Below, piece by piece: positions 1 to 7,164 of a DNA stretch of 31,945 nt. Source of the stretch: CAZFDT01 sp964518335 (GTDB lineage Bacteria; Planctomycetota; Phycisphaerae; Phycisphaerales; Phycisphaeraceae); assembly GCA_964518335.1 (NCBI GenBank), contig CAZFDT010000057.1, forward strand, positions 1 to 31,945. Direction: 5' to 3'. The position numbers were made by a program, and so were the translations under genes. The notes beneath the pieces were generated by a model that was not told the DNA's origin, did no database searches, and saw only the letters and a program-made list of their open reading frames with translations. Position 1 is the stretch's first letter. Each line of letters starts with the position of its first letter.

Positions 1-57
1 ATGACCACAACCCGACTCTCATAACCACTGGCACATAAATCGGGGGCAGATCACAAC

Positions 58-80
58 CCCGCGGGCTTACGCCCTGCGGC
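58..80. repeat. REP-like hairpin, planctomycete dispersed type
   Basis: A short stem-loop: left arm CCGCGGGC (59-66), loop TTAC, right arm GCCCTGCGG (71-79) with one bulged T. Hairpins with a GGGCTTACGCCC core are, from memory, scattered in large numbers between genes in planctomycete genomes. It lies in 269 bases without any convincing gene, downstream of the minus-strand unit that ends at 270, so it could also act as a weak terminator for that unit. No T run follows it. Confidence 0.45.
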
Positions 81-269
81 TCCGACAGTCGCCACGACCT
101 CGCTCACGCCCTCCGCAGCACCGAAGGCCGCCGCCTCCAACCCCCCGTCCGGTTCGCCCCCAACCCCGCTGCACTGGACTATCACCGGCAGCACGTCTTC
201 CAGGACTGAGCCACTGACACCGATGGGAGCTATGCCCAATCGATGCATGCCCAGACGGGCGTCTTCCCG

Positions 270-1400
270 TCAAAAAAGCCTTTCCTGGCGATCGTCAATA
301 GGACGAAACTCTCTGAGGTTATAGACCGTCCAAGGCGTGGTGTTCTTGTCAATCACAGCCCGAATGAGAAGCTCGCGGTCTTGTTCAACCCATTCTAGCG
401 CCGACTGAAACTGGGCTGGCAGCAATGCCAGTGTAAGTTTCCTCCATCGCCCGCCATACTTAACATCGAGGGTGACGGAACGCGATATCTCCGTATCAGA
501 TTCGCTCGGTCGGTCCTTATGAAGGTCCACAATGAAGCCCTTCAACACTTCCTCCTCGTACTGAAGTGCACGTTTCAGCCGCACAACTATTTCTTCTGCC
601 CTTGAGAAACTGAATGGGGACAACTCCACTGCTTGTCGTGGCTGTGGAATTTCCCCTGATTTCGTTACGAAGTCAGAGTCAGCGCGCGTCGAAGCGAAAT
701 CAGATGGCGGGCGCAACCGAGCAACGGCTTCAGCAACTTGCGGCCCCATCGTCGGTGGGAGTACCTCGGCGTCGCCGACAAGCTTAGGCGTCGCGTGAAT
801 AAACTCGAGATTATCCATGCATGCCTGAAGTACTTGGCGACCAAAGGGCTCAGCGGTTACAGTATCTAATGCTGTGAGATTCGTGGGCTTCTGGGGCAGC
901 AATAGCCTCAGGATAAAGCTGCCGGGCTGGGTCTGCCCCAATCGACATTCATGTGCGAGCTGTGCGGCCGGCTCAGGAAGTCGCGTATAGAAGGACTGAC
1001 CTGAGCAGACGCCAGCAGCGGTATAGCGAACGAAGTCATACAAAGCATTGGTACTGCCTACAAGGTAATGCAATGGCAGCGAAGCACCCTCCGCGACAGG
1101 GTCTCCGATGGCATATTGGAGGAATACTGTGTCAGGGAATACGAGCAGAGAGAACCAATCTTCGATCGTTCGTGGTTGCTCATTCGCCTGCAGGGCTTTC
1201 AGAAGCGCGAGGAGCGAATGAGCGTAATCCGCGTAGTACGATTCGCGCGGCACAATAACCTGATGGCCGGCGTCTGATGAGTAAACGTCGCCAATGCCTG
1301 ATCGCTCAAGAATTCGGCTATAGCCCAATCGTTCGACCAGCAGTCGGGCATTGTCTGGTGGAACGGACGGCAAAGCAGCCAACAGGTATCGGTCACGCAT
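270..1400 (-). CDS. Unknown protein, partner of the DUF4365 protein
   Basis: A protein of 376 residues that I do not recognise. ATG at 1400 is preferred over TTG at 1433 because it gives a short overlap (8 nt) with the stop of the upstream DUF4365 gene at 1393. No signal peptide or membrane segment is visible, so it is probably cytoplasmic. The N-terminal half is hydrophobic-aromatic (residues about 45-150), a Ser/Pro-rich linker follows (about 220-265), and a charged C-terminal part (about 265-376) may be a separate domain. Base composition is clearly poorer in G+C than the metabolic genes downstream (45-55% in sampled lines against 65-70%), which suggests acquisition. Co-transcription with a nuclease-like gene suggests, by inference only, a defence-type two-gene unit. 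Confidence 0.75.
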   Translation of the reverse strand: MRDRYLLAALPSVPPDNARLLVERLGYSRILERSGIGDVYSSDAGHQVIVPRESYYADYAHSLLALLKALQANEQPRTIEDWFSLLVFPDTVFLQYAIGDPVAEGASLPLHYLVGSTNALYDFVRYTAAGVCSGQSFYTRLPEPAAQLAHECRLGQTQPGSFILRLLLPQKPTNLTALDTVTAEPFGRQVLQACMDNLEFIHATPKLVGDAEVLPPTMGPQVAEAVARLRPPSDFASTRADSDFVTKSGEIPQPRQAVELSPFSFSRAEEIVVRLKRALQYEEEVLKGFIVDLHKDRPSESDTEISRSVTLDVKYGGRWRKLTLALLPAQFQSALEWVEQDRELLIRAVIDKNTTPWTVYNLREFRPIDDRQERLF

Positions 1401-1929
1401 TGGCCGACCTCCACTTTGCTGCCTCGGCAACAAACAATTGGCGAAGCTTCACGGCCGTCAGACGATTCTGAACCGGGACGTGGACCGTCTTCGTGCAACG
1501 GTTGCTAACCGCGGGATAGTCTTTGAGGTTTAGGTAGTAGGCACTGTCGAGTATACGAGTGTACTTCTTGTCATGAATGAGCCACCTAGATCGCGATCCA
1601 GGCAATACATACAGGACAAGATATTGGTCGTGAATGGATGGACTGCGAAGCAAGTTGTATGTGGAGATTTCGAGCGGGAAGCGAATCACGCCATCATCGT
1701 CGCATTGCCATACCGCGGTAGCTTTCACCTGCAGTCGGATGAACATGTCACCGACATCCACGCCTGGAACAATCGGTTTCGTGGACTGAATCTGGACGTC
1801 AACACCGTCGTCCCAAACAGGAACCGAGAAGTTCAAACCGACTTGGGCGCAGAGCGCTTGAATATAAGCAAGGCTCACCCATTCCTTCGCCTTTGACTCA
1901 GGGATGGCTTGGAGGAGCTGTAGCTGCAA
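1393..1929 (-). CDS. DUF4365 domain protein (nuclease-like)
   Basis: A protein of 178 residues matching the DUF4365 pattern by eye: an N-terminal helix (KAKEWVSLAYIQALCAQVG), then a GVDVQIQ strand at about 43, an LQVKAT motif at about 66-71 and a hydrophobic strand LVLYVLP at about 103. The D ... QxK arrangement is that of a PD-(D/E)XK-like fold; members are often found near restriction and defence genes. The start is a TTG at 1929; no ATG or GTG is available upstream in frame and no strong ribosome-binding site is visible, so the start is uncertain. It is the first gene of a two-gene unit and overlaps its partner by 8 nt. The lower G+C than the surroundings fits horizontal transfer. Substrate and role are unknown. 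Confidence 0.75.
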   Translation of the reverse strand: MQLQLLQAIPESKAKEWVSLAYIQALCAQVGLNFSVPVWDDGVDVQIQSTKPIVPGVDVGDMFIRLQVKATAVWQCDDDGVIRFPLEISTYNLLRSPSIHDQYLVLYVLPGSRSRWLIHDKKYTRILDSAYYLNLKDYPAVSNRCTKTVHVPVQNRLTAVKLRQLFVAEAAKWRSANA

Positions 1930-2176
1930 TGGTGGCCCCGAAGGTTATCGATCTGGTTCCTGCCAGCCGCGAAGCGTGCTAGACCATTACCAAGGTTAAG
2001 CACATTATCTCCATTCCTCAATGCCTTGGCAACCGTCTGGCGGTCGTGCTGTGGCCGTGGCGATTCTAAACGCACTTGACGGACGAGCAAACGGAGACAT
2101 AATTCTCTGTCGATAGAGCTTATGTCCGGTGCCGCTGGTCGGCTCGATAGGGGTCACACCCGCCGGACACCAAATA
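1930..2176. other. Intergenic region between accessory genes
   Basis: About 250 bases between the DUF4365 gene and the DUF3800 gene, both on the minus strand. It should carry the promoter of the DUF4365 pair, but I see no convincing -35/-10 pair and no gene on either strand. Confidence 0.4.
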
Positions 2177-3046
2177 TCACGGGCCTCGGCCGCTGGCGGC
2201 CGAGGCCCTGTTGTTTTCGTGCTGGTCCACGAGGGTACGGAGCGGGCTGGTGTCCGGGAAGACGTGCAGGCCGGGGAAGGGGTGGGGGACCGGCTCGGTG
2301 CGGGACCAGATGTGGGGGGCGATCCGCTGGAAGAACGGGTAGGAGAGGTCGCTGCTCTTGAAGGCGCGGTAGATGTTGTAGCTGCACAGGTCGGCCAGTT
2401 GCACGCCGTTGGACAGTTCGCTTCGGACGAACATGGGCATCTCGCAGATGTGCTTGAGCCACAGGTCGCTGGCGGTGCCCTGGTCCATGATGTAGGCGTG
2501 CTTCATAGCGAGGGAACGATTCTGCTGCAGGCCGACGTCGTCGGTGACCATCAGGGCCTGGTGTCTGTCGTGTCGGCTGCGCATGAAGCGCTCGACCAAC
2601 TCCAGCAGAAGCTCCCATGACTTGCGGTGCAGCTTGGCCTGGTCCATGTAGTCATGGAGGTGGCGCTTGTCCACGATCACGGCGAAGACGGTCATGTGGT
2701 GGTGACGAAGTTGTTGATAGAACAGGTCGATGAGGCGGGTGAGTTCCGGCTCGGTGATGTGGTGAAGGAACGGGTGTCGGTCGCGCTCGTCTGGGCGCCG
2801 CACCCAGTTGGACTTGATCTCGCAGTCGGCCAGTTGCAGATGCAGGCCGGTGTTGCGATGGATCAGGTCCATGAGCATGGCCTTATGGCGGTTAAGCGTC
2901 TTGTCGAAGCCGTGCCATTGATGCTCGAACAGGCAGACGGCGGTGAGAACGTAGATGGGGTCGCCGGGGATGGTGGTTCCGTCTTTGCGTGGGATCTGCA
3001 GGCGTGGGTCACGGTTGCCGGTTTCATCCACGTAGAAGAGGTACAT
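2177..3046 (-). CDS. DUF3800 domain protein
   Basis: A protein of 289 residues that begins with the DUF3800 hallmark MYLFYVDETGNRD (an acidic pair after a hydrophobic strand, as in RNase H-like folds). Other family features are an acidic VTDDVG segment in the middle (about 160) and VQLADLCSYNIYRAFK (about 230-245), the usual C-terminal helix with a conserved Asp. ATG at 3046 is chosen over TTG at 3076 because the family starts at this strand. DUF3800 proteins are widespread, often on mobile or defence-linked DNA; their activity is unproven, though the acidic residues suggest a nuclease. The last nine residues are encoded by a perfect 12-bp inverted repeat that ends two bases before the stop region, so a terminator seems to have been drawn into the reading frame. 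Confidence 0.8.
   Translation of the reverse strand: MYLFYVDETGNRDPRLQIPRKDGTTIPGDPIYVLTAVCLFEHQWHGFDKTLNRHKAMLMDLIHRNTGLHLQLADCEIKSNWVRRPDERDRHPFLHHITEPELTRLIDLFYQQLRHHHMTVFAVIVDKRHLHDYMDQAKLHRKSWELLLELVERFMRSRHDRHQALMVTDDVGLQQNRSLAMKHAYIMDQGTASDLWLKHICEMPMFVRSELSNGVQLADLCSYNIYRAFKSSDLSYPFFQRIAPHIWSRTEPVPHPFPGLHVFPDTSPLRTLVDQHENNRASAASGRGP
2181..2208. terminator. 12-bp hairpin at the end of the DUF3800 gene
   Basis: A perfect 12-bp inverted repeat, GGGCCTCGGCCG and CGGCCGAGGCCC, around the loop CTGG. It lies inside the last codons of the minus-strand DUF3800 gene. The minus strand continues GTGATATTT, the plus strand TGTTGTTTTCG, so it could terminate in either direction. The T runs are short. 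Confidence 0.5.
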
Positions 3047-3081
3047 ACGGCCGGATTCCCATATGACGGAAACCAAGTGGA

Positions 3082-3159
3082 CTATGCGGAGATGAGCTTC
3101 GCCTGGACCGGGTAGCGGATGGATTCGTCGGGCTGTTTGGTGCGGAAGTGCCAGTCCAT
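3082..3159 (-). pseudogene. 25-residue reading frame, possible remnant or leader peptide
   Basis: A small frame starting at ATG 3159 (MDWHFRTKQPDESIRYP at the N-terminus) and ending 35 nt before the DUF3800 start codon. Its composition is protein-like. From memory it resembles the extreme N-terminus of larger GHKL-type ATPases (a W-H-F-R-T ... R-x-P-V-Q pattern), which would make it the stump of a deleted gene. It could also be a leader peptide for the DUF3800 gene or a chance frame. No clear ribosome-binding site is seen. Confidence 0.3.
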
Positions 3160-3250
3160 GCCGGAACCCCGTGGGTTGGGTGCGGGTTCAGTGTAACGGG
3201 GCGGGGGACGTGGGACAAGGGCCGCGGGGAAGGCCAGCGATCCAGTCCGA

Positions 3251-3289
3251 CCATACCCGACACCCGACACCCGACACCCGATACCCCCG
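3251..3289 (-). repeat. 7-bp tandem G-tract array (minus strand)
   Basis: On the minus strand five or more GGG tracts are spaced by four bases: GGGTATC, then GGGTGTC three times, then GGGTATGG. This satisfies the simple G-quadruplex rule. Such GGGTGTC runs recur, from memory, in planctomycete intergenic DNA. Confidence 0.7.
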
Positions 3290-3365
3290 GATTTTTCCCC
3301 GGCGAGGACTATGCGCCGCACCGGGCGGGGGTAGAATGAAGCGTTGCAGTGGACGGGGGAGAGGC

Positions 3366-3397
3366 AGGGGTCAGGGAGCAGGGAACAGGGATCAGGG
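3366..3397 (+). repeat. 7-bp tandem G-tract array (plus strand)
   Basis: On the plus strand GGGG TCA GGG AGCA GGG AACA GGG ATCA GGG gives five G-tracts with 3-4 base loops and a 7-bp period, about 75 bp from the minus-strand array. It is a second potential G-quadruplex. The loop bases differ (AGCA/AACA/ATCA against TGTC), so the two arrays are not simple copies. Confidence 0.7.
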
Positions 3398-3527
3398 TCG
3401 GAAGGCCATGGGAGCGGGTCGCATGCAGTGGTTTGGTTTCACATCATCCATCAGACATGCCCCAGGAGGCCCACTGCCGAATTGGCCGGGGCATCGTGTG
3501 GTGAAGGTGAAAACCCAGTGATTCCGA

Positions 3528-4859
3528 TTAGCCCCGGAAGTTGAGGCTACCCGATTCCTGTGGAAAACTTCCCGGGGTGGCTGGGGGCGTCAGGACGCGC
3601 TCGAAGTTGGCGGCCATGCGGTCGGCGGTGAAGTGGTCCAGGACGTTGCGTCGGCCTTGGCGGGCGAGGGCGGCGGCGCGGTCGGGGTTGGTCAGCAGGG
3701 ACGCCAGGGCGTGGGCGAGGGCGGGTGGGTTGTGGGGTGGGACGAGGACGCCCCCGCCGGTGAGGCTGAGGATTTCGGGGAAGGCGGCGTGGTCGGGCTG
3801 GACGACGGGGACGGCGGCGGCGAGTGCTTCGAGGATGTAGAGGCCGAAGGACTCGCCGTAGGTGGCGGGGACGCTCAGGGCGCGGAGGCGGGCGAGGGTG
3901 GCGAGCTTGGTGGGGCGGTCCACGTTGGGGAGGAACTCGGCGGCGTCGGCGAGGCCGGCGTCAGCGAGGCGGCGCTTCTGCTCATCGACGAAGGGCACGT
4001 CGGCGGGGGTCATGGCGCCGGCGACGACGAGCCTGACCTGGGCCATGTCCGGGCGCTGCTTGAGGACGATGAACGCCTCGACGAGGGTGGCCAGCCCCTT
4101 GGGCGGGCACATGCGGGCGAGATAGCCGATGGCCGGCTCGCGGCGGGAATCGTCGATGGCGTCGAACCCGTCGATGGCGATGCCGTTGTGGACGACGTGC
4201 ATGACGTGGTCGGGCACGTGCAGGCGATCGCGCATGAGCGTGGCGTGGTAGCGGCTGACGGCGACGAGGGCGTGCGCGTCGCGGGCGACCTGCGAGAGCA
4301 TGGCCCAGCACTGCTCGCGGTAAGGCGAGGGCAGGGAGTCGAGAAAGGTGTCCTCGCCCTGAAGCGTGCAGATGACCGGGACGCCCAGGGCGGCGTGGAT
4401 CGAGCGGGCGGCGCCCAGCAGCAGGGCGTTGGAGAGGACGACGGCATCGGCGCGGTGCTGCGTCAGCCAGTGCGTGAGGCGGTGGAGTTCCTTGGCCTGG
4501 GTGCCCGACTCGCCGCGGAGCATGGCCAGGGTGAGTTCGCCCAGGGCGTTGGCCGAGGTCATGCCGGCGCGGCGGGACGCCAGGCGCAGCAGCGCCGGGG
4601 CGTCGAGCAGGCGGTCGATCCAGCGTGGAGTGTGCCGGAAGAGTGCGAAGCGGTGCTGCAGCCAGGTGTTGATGCCGCCAAGCTGGAGGGGGGCGCGGTC
4701 GGCACGATCGGGCTCATGGTCGAGGACGTGGGGAAGATAGAGCGGGGCCATGACCGCGTCGTGCCCGCGACGGCGCAGGGCGCGGACGAGGTCGTGGTCG
4801 CGCAGGCAGCTTCCGCAGTGGAAGTTGCCGGTGCCGGGGGTGAGGAAGACCAGTCGCAT
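3528..4859 (-). CDS. Glycosyltransferase family 4
   Basis: A protein of 443 residues and the last gene of the nine-gene unit. ATG at 4859 is chosen because MRLVFLTPGTGNFHCG is a typical GT4 N-terminal strand and lies 5 nt after the stop of the upstream PQQ gene; a longer frame upstream has a composition unlike protein. It has two Rossmann-like halves: an N-terminal acceptor half and a C-terminal GT-B donor half with AIGYLARMCPPKGL (about 243-256) and the GT4 E-x7-E motif ESFGLYILE (E336, E344). No membrane segment is seen, so it is probably cytoplasmic or peripheral. It would transfer a nucleotide-linked sugar. The acceptor is unknown; its place after an alcohol dehydrogenase and a propeller gene suggests glycosylation of an exported product or protein (inference). 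Confidence 0.85.
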   Translation of the reverse strand: MRLVFLTPGTGNFHCGSCLRDHDLVRALRRRGHDAVMAPLYLPHVLDHEPDRADRAPLQLGGINTWLQHRFALFRHTPRWIDRLLDAPALLRLASRRAGMTSANALGELTLAMLRGESGTQAKELHRLTHWLTQHRADAVVLSNALLLGAARSIHAALGVPVICTLQGEDTFLDSLPSPYREQCWAMLSQVARDAHALVAVSRYHATLMRDRLHVPDHVMHVVHNGIAIDGFDAIDDSRREPAIGYLARMCPPKGLATLVEAFIVLKQRPDMAQVRLVVAGAMTPADVPFVDEQKRRLADAGLADAAEFLPNVDRPTKLATLARLRALSVPATYGESFGLYILEALAAAVPVVQPDHAAFPEILSLTGGGVLVPPHNPPALAHALASLLTNPDRAAALARQGRRNVLDHFTADRMAANFERVLTPPATPGSFPQESGSLNFRG

Positions 4860-4864
4860 CGCGG

Positions 4865-6010
4865 TCAGGGCTCGTCGGGGGCGGGGCCGAAGCAGTAGAT
4901 GCGGCCGTCCTCGCTGCCGATGACGACGTAGCCGCCCGCGACCGCCGGGGACGCGGAGATGGGCTGGCCGATGAGATAGCTCCACAGCTCCGTGCCGTCG
5001 TCGAGCTTGAGCAGATACACGCGACCGTCCTCGCCGGCGGCGATCACTTTGTCGCCGACGATCACGGGCGAGGCATCCACCTTGCCGCGAGTGCGGAACT
5101 CCCAGACCGACGAGCCGTCGGCGGCGTTGATGCAGTGGATGCGGCGATCGCGTCCGCCGATGACCAGGCGGTTCTCGTGCAGGGCGGGCGAGGAGAAGAA
5201 AGCGAACTCGCGCGGGCCGTAGTCCCAGTCGATCTTGCCGGCGGCGAGGTTCACCGCCACCACCTTGTTGCCGTAGTGGCCCAGATAGGCGATGTCATGT
5301 CGCACCGCGGCGGACCCGGCGATGTAGGCGCCGACCTCGATGGCGGGCTGGGGCCTGCCGTCGGCGAGGGCCAGCACGTGGACGAACCCGTCGCACCCGC
5401 CGATGACGGCCCGGTCGTCGCGGATCGCGGGCGTGCCGTTGAGGTAGTTGCCCGTCTCGTGGCTCCAGCGGAGCGTGCCGTCGTGAGCGTGCAGGGCGTA
5501 GAGCCGGGCATCGTAGCTGCCGAAGATGACGATCCGGGTTGGCGGGTTGGCGGCGACGGTGGCGATGTTGGCCCCGCCGATGATCTTGTCGGCTGCGGCG
5601 AACGACCAATGCACGGATCCGTCCTGCAGGTTCAGGCAGCGAAACACGCCGTCGTGGGCGCCGACGTACACGCGATCATCCTGCACCAGCGGCGGGGCCT
5701 CGACTTCCTTGCCGGCGGCGAACGCCCACAGGCGGCGCCCGGTCGCCAGGTCGAGGCAGTAGAGGTGGCCGTCGTCGCTGCCGACCACCACGCGCCCGGC
5801 GGCGATCGCGGCAGTGGACTTGACAGCCGCCTTGGCCTCGAACGTCCAGAGCAGCTCCATGTCGCTGGACACGTCGCCGTCGGCCGCGCCGAGCTGCTGC
5901 GGCCCGCCGCGAAAGCTCGGCCAGGCCACGTGGGCATCTTCGGCAGCCAGCGCGGCGCCGCACGCACAACACAGCATGACCACGCCGTGGCGGAACATCA
6001 CGGGCATCAT
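4865..6010 (-). CDS. Secreted PQQ-type beta-propeller protein (BamB-like), no. 1
   Basis: A protein of 381 residues. The start at 6010 is set by an ATGA overlap with the stop of the alcohol dehydrogenase gene; ATG 6007 and 5998 are alternatives. A signal peptide (hydrophobic VVMLCCACGAALAAE) is followed by WPSFRGGPQQ, the usual opening of PQQ_2 proteins. Seven or so blades follow, each with a D-G-x-x-x-x-L-D core and an L/I-W strand (DGHLYCLDLATGRRLW, DGRVYLLKLDDGTELW, and so on). The fold is that of BamB and of quinoprotein dehydrogenases, but I see no haem-binding CxxCH or paired-cysteine dehydrogenase features, so enzymatic activity should not be assumed. It is likely periplasmic, as a scaffold or binding protein. 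It is the third propeller of the unit and adjoins the dehydrogenase genes. Confidence 0.85.
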   Translation of the reverse strand: MMPVMFRHGVVMLCCACGAALAAEDAHVAWPSFRGGPQQLGAADGDVSSDMELLWTFEAKAAVKSTAAIAAGRVVVGSDDGHLYCLDLATGRRLWAFAAGKEVEAPPLVQDDRVYVGAHDGVFRCLNLQDGSVHWSFAAADKIIGGANIATVAANPPTRIVIFGSYDARLYALHAHDGTLRWSHETGNYLNGTPAIRDDRAVIGGCDGFVHVLALADGRPQPAIEVGAYIAGSAAVRHDIAYLGHYGNKVVAVNLAAGKIDWDYGPREFAFFSSPALHENRLVIGGRDRRIHCINAADGSSVWEFRTRGKVDASPVIVGDKVIAAGEDGRVYLLKLDDGTELWSYLIGQPISASPAVAGGYVVIGSEDGRIYCFGPAPDEP

Positions 6011-7164
6011 AGCGCGGCCTCGTACAGCGCGACGAAGTCGCCGACCGTCATCGGACGTGGGTTGAACGTGCCCGTCCACTCGGCTGCGGCAAGCTCGGCC
6101 AGGTGGGCCAGGTCGTTGCGAACCACGCCGCAGGCCCCCAGCGTCATGGGCAACTGCGTGGCCTCGAGAAGGGCACGGACACCTTCGATCAGCCGCGGCA
6201 TGAATGCGCCATCCTGCGAATCTCGCGCGGCCAGGCCCAGCCCCTGCGCCAAGCGGGCGTACGCGGCCAGACCCGCCGCCGACTGGGCGTTGTGCCGCAT
6301 GACGTGGGGCAGCATGAGTCCCACGGCGTGTCCATGGACCAGGCCATGGCGGGCCGTCAGGGGATTGGCGCAGGCGTGGGCCGCGCCGAGCATGCTGTTT
6401 TCGATCGCCAGACCGGCGAGCATCGACCCCCACATGACGTGCGAGCGAGCGGCCACGTCGTCGGGCCTGGCGAAGACCTGCGGCAGGTGGTGCAGGAGCA
6501 CGGCCGCGGCACGGGTGCTGAGCATGAGTGACCACTCGTTGCACCGGGTGCAGACGGCCGACTCGATCGCGTGGGCCAGTGCGTCGATGCCTGCGTGCAG
6601 GGTGACGGCCGTGGGGCAGGTGAGCGTCAGCTCGGGGTCGAGCAGGGCGAGTGCGGGCGTGGCCTTGGCGTCGCCGCAGGCCATTTTGCGGTGCGTGTCG
6701 CTGTCGCTGATGAGGGCGAAGCGCTGCACTTCACTGCCCGTGCCGGCGGTGGTGGGGATGGCCAGGAGCGGGAGCATGGGTGCGGCGGCTTTGCCATCGC
6801 CCCAATAGTCGGGGATAGCGCCGCCATTGGTGAGCACGAAGTTGCAGCCCTTGGCGGTGTCGATAGCGCTGCCGCCGCCGAGGGCGACGAGGGCGTCGGG
6901 CCTGGCGTGGCGTGCCACGGCAACGGCGGCCTCGACGTCGGCGGTGGCGGGGTTCTCGTGCGTGTCGGCGAACAGCGTCACCCGCAGTCCGGCCTCTTCG
7001 AGCAGCGATCGCACGCGGTCGGCGTGCCCGGCGGCGACCAGGCCACGGTCGGTCACCAGCATCGCACGTGTCGCGGGCAGCCGGCGCGCCAGCTCGCCGA
7101 CGCGGCGGACGCTGCCGGCGCCGAAAACAATGCGTGTGCGGCAGTGGAAATCGACGTCCATCAT
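6007..7164 (-). CDS. Iron-containing (group III) alcohol dehydrogenase
   Basis: A protein of 385 residues, normal for the family, catalysing NAD(P)-dependent interconversion of an alcohol and an aldehyde in the cytoplasm. The nucleotide site GGGSAIDTAKG (about 95-105) and the IPTTAGTGSE motif (about 135) are present. The metal ligands appear as Asp and His in HAGIDALAHAIE, His in LGAAHACANP and His in GLVHGHAVG. ATG at 7164 overlaps the stop of the aldehyde dehydrogenase gene (ATGA), and its own stop overlaps the next start in the same way, so translation is probably coupled. With the two upstream enzymes it completes an acid-aldehyde-alcohol route. Chain length and substrate cannot be read from the sequence. 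Confidence 0.92.
   Translation of the reverse strand: MMDVDFHCRTRIVFGAGSVRRVGELARRLPATRAMLVTDRGLVAAGHADRVRSLLEEAGLRVTLFADTHENPATADVEAAVAVARHARPDALVALGGGSAIDTAKGCNFVLTNGGAIPDYWGDGKAAAPMLPLLAIPTTAGTGSEVQRFALISDSDTHRKMACGDAKATPALALLDPELTLTCPTAVTLHAGIDALAHAIESAVCTRCNEWSLMLSTRAAAVLLHHLPQVFARPDDVAARSHVMWGSMLAGLAIENSMLGAAHACANPLTARHGLVHGHAVGLMLPHVMRHNAQSAAGLAAYARLAQGLGLAARDSQDGAFMPRLIEGVRALLEATQLPMTLGACGVVRNDLAHLAELAAAEWTGTFNPRPMTVGDFVALYEAAL

Larger units (their letters stand above)
3160..3527. other. Gene-free stretch with repeats
   Basis: A 368-base stretch between the GT4 gene end and the DUF3800 region. It holds two G-tract arrays on opposite strands (listed separately). The part from about 3400 to 3527 has lower G+C and no gene or hairpin that I can support. 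It separates the accessory region from the large metabolic cluster. Confidence 0.6.

Noticed and set aside
3251..3397. Short tandem repeats considered as a CRISPR array
   Set aside because: The period is 7 bp with no spacers and there are no cas genes nearby.
3633..4898. A 421-codon plus-strand frame opposite the glycosyltransferase
   Set aside because: Gly/Asp/Val-rich antisense frame without motifs; the minus-strand frame has the GT4 E-x7-E motif.
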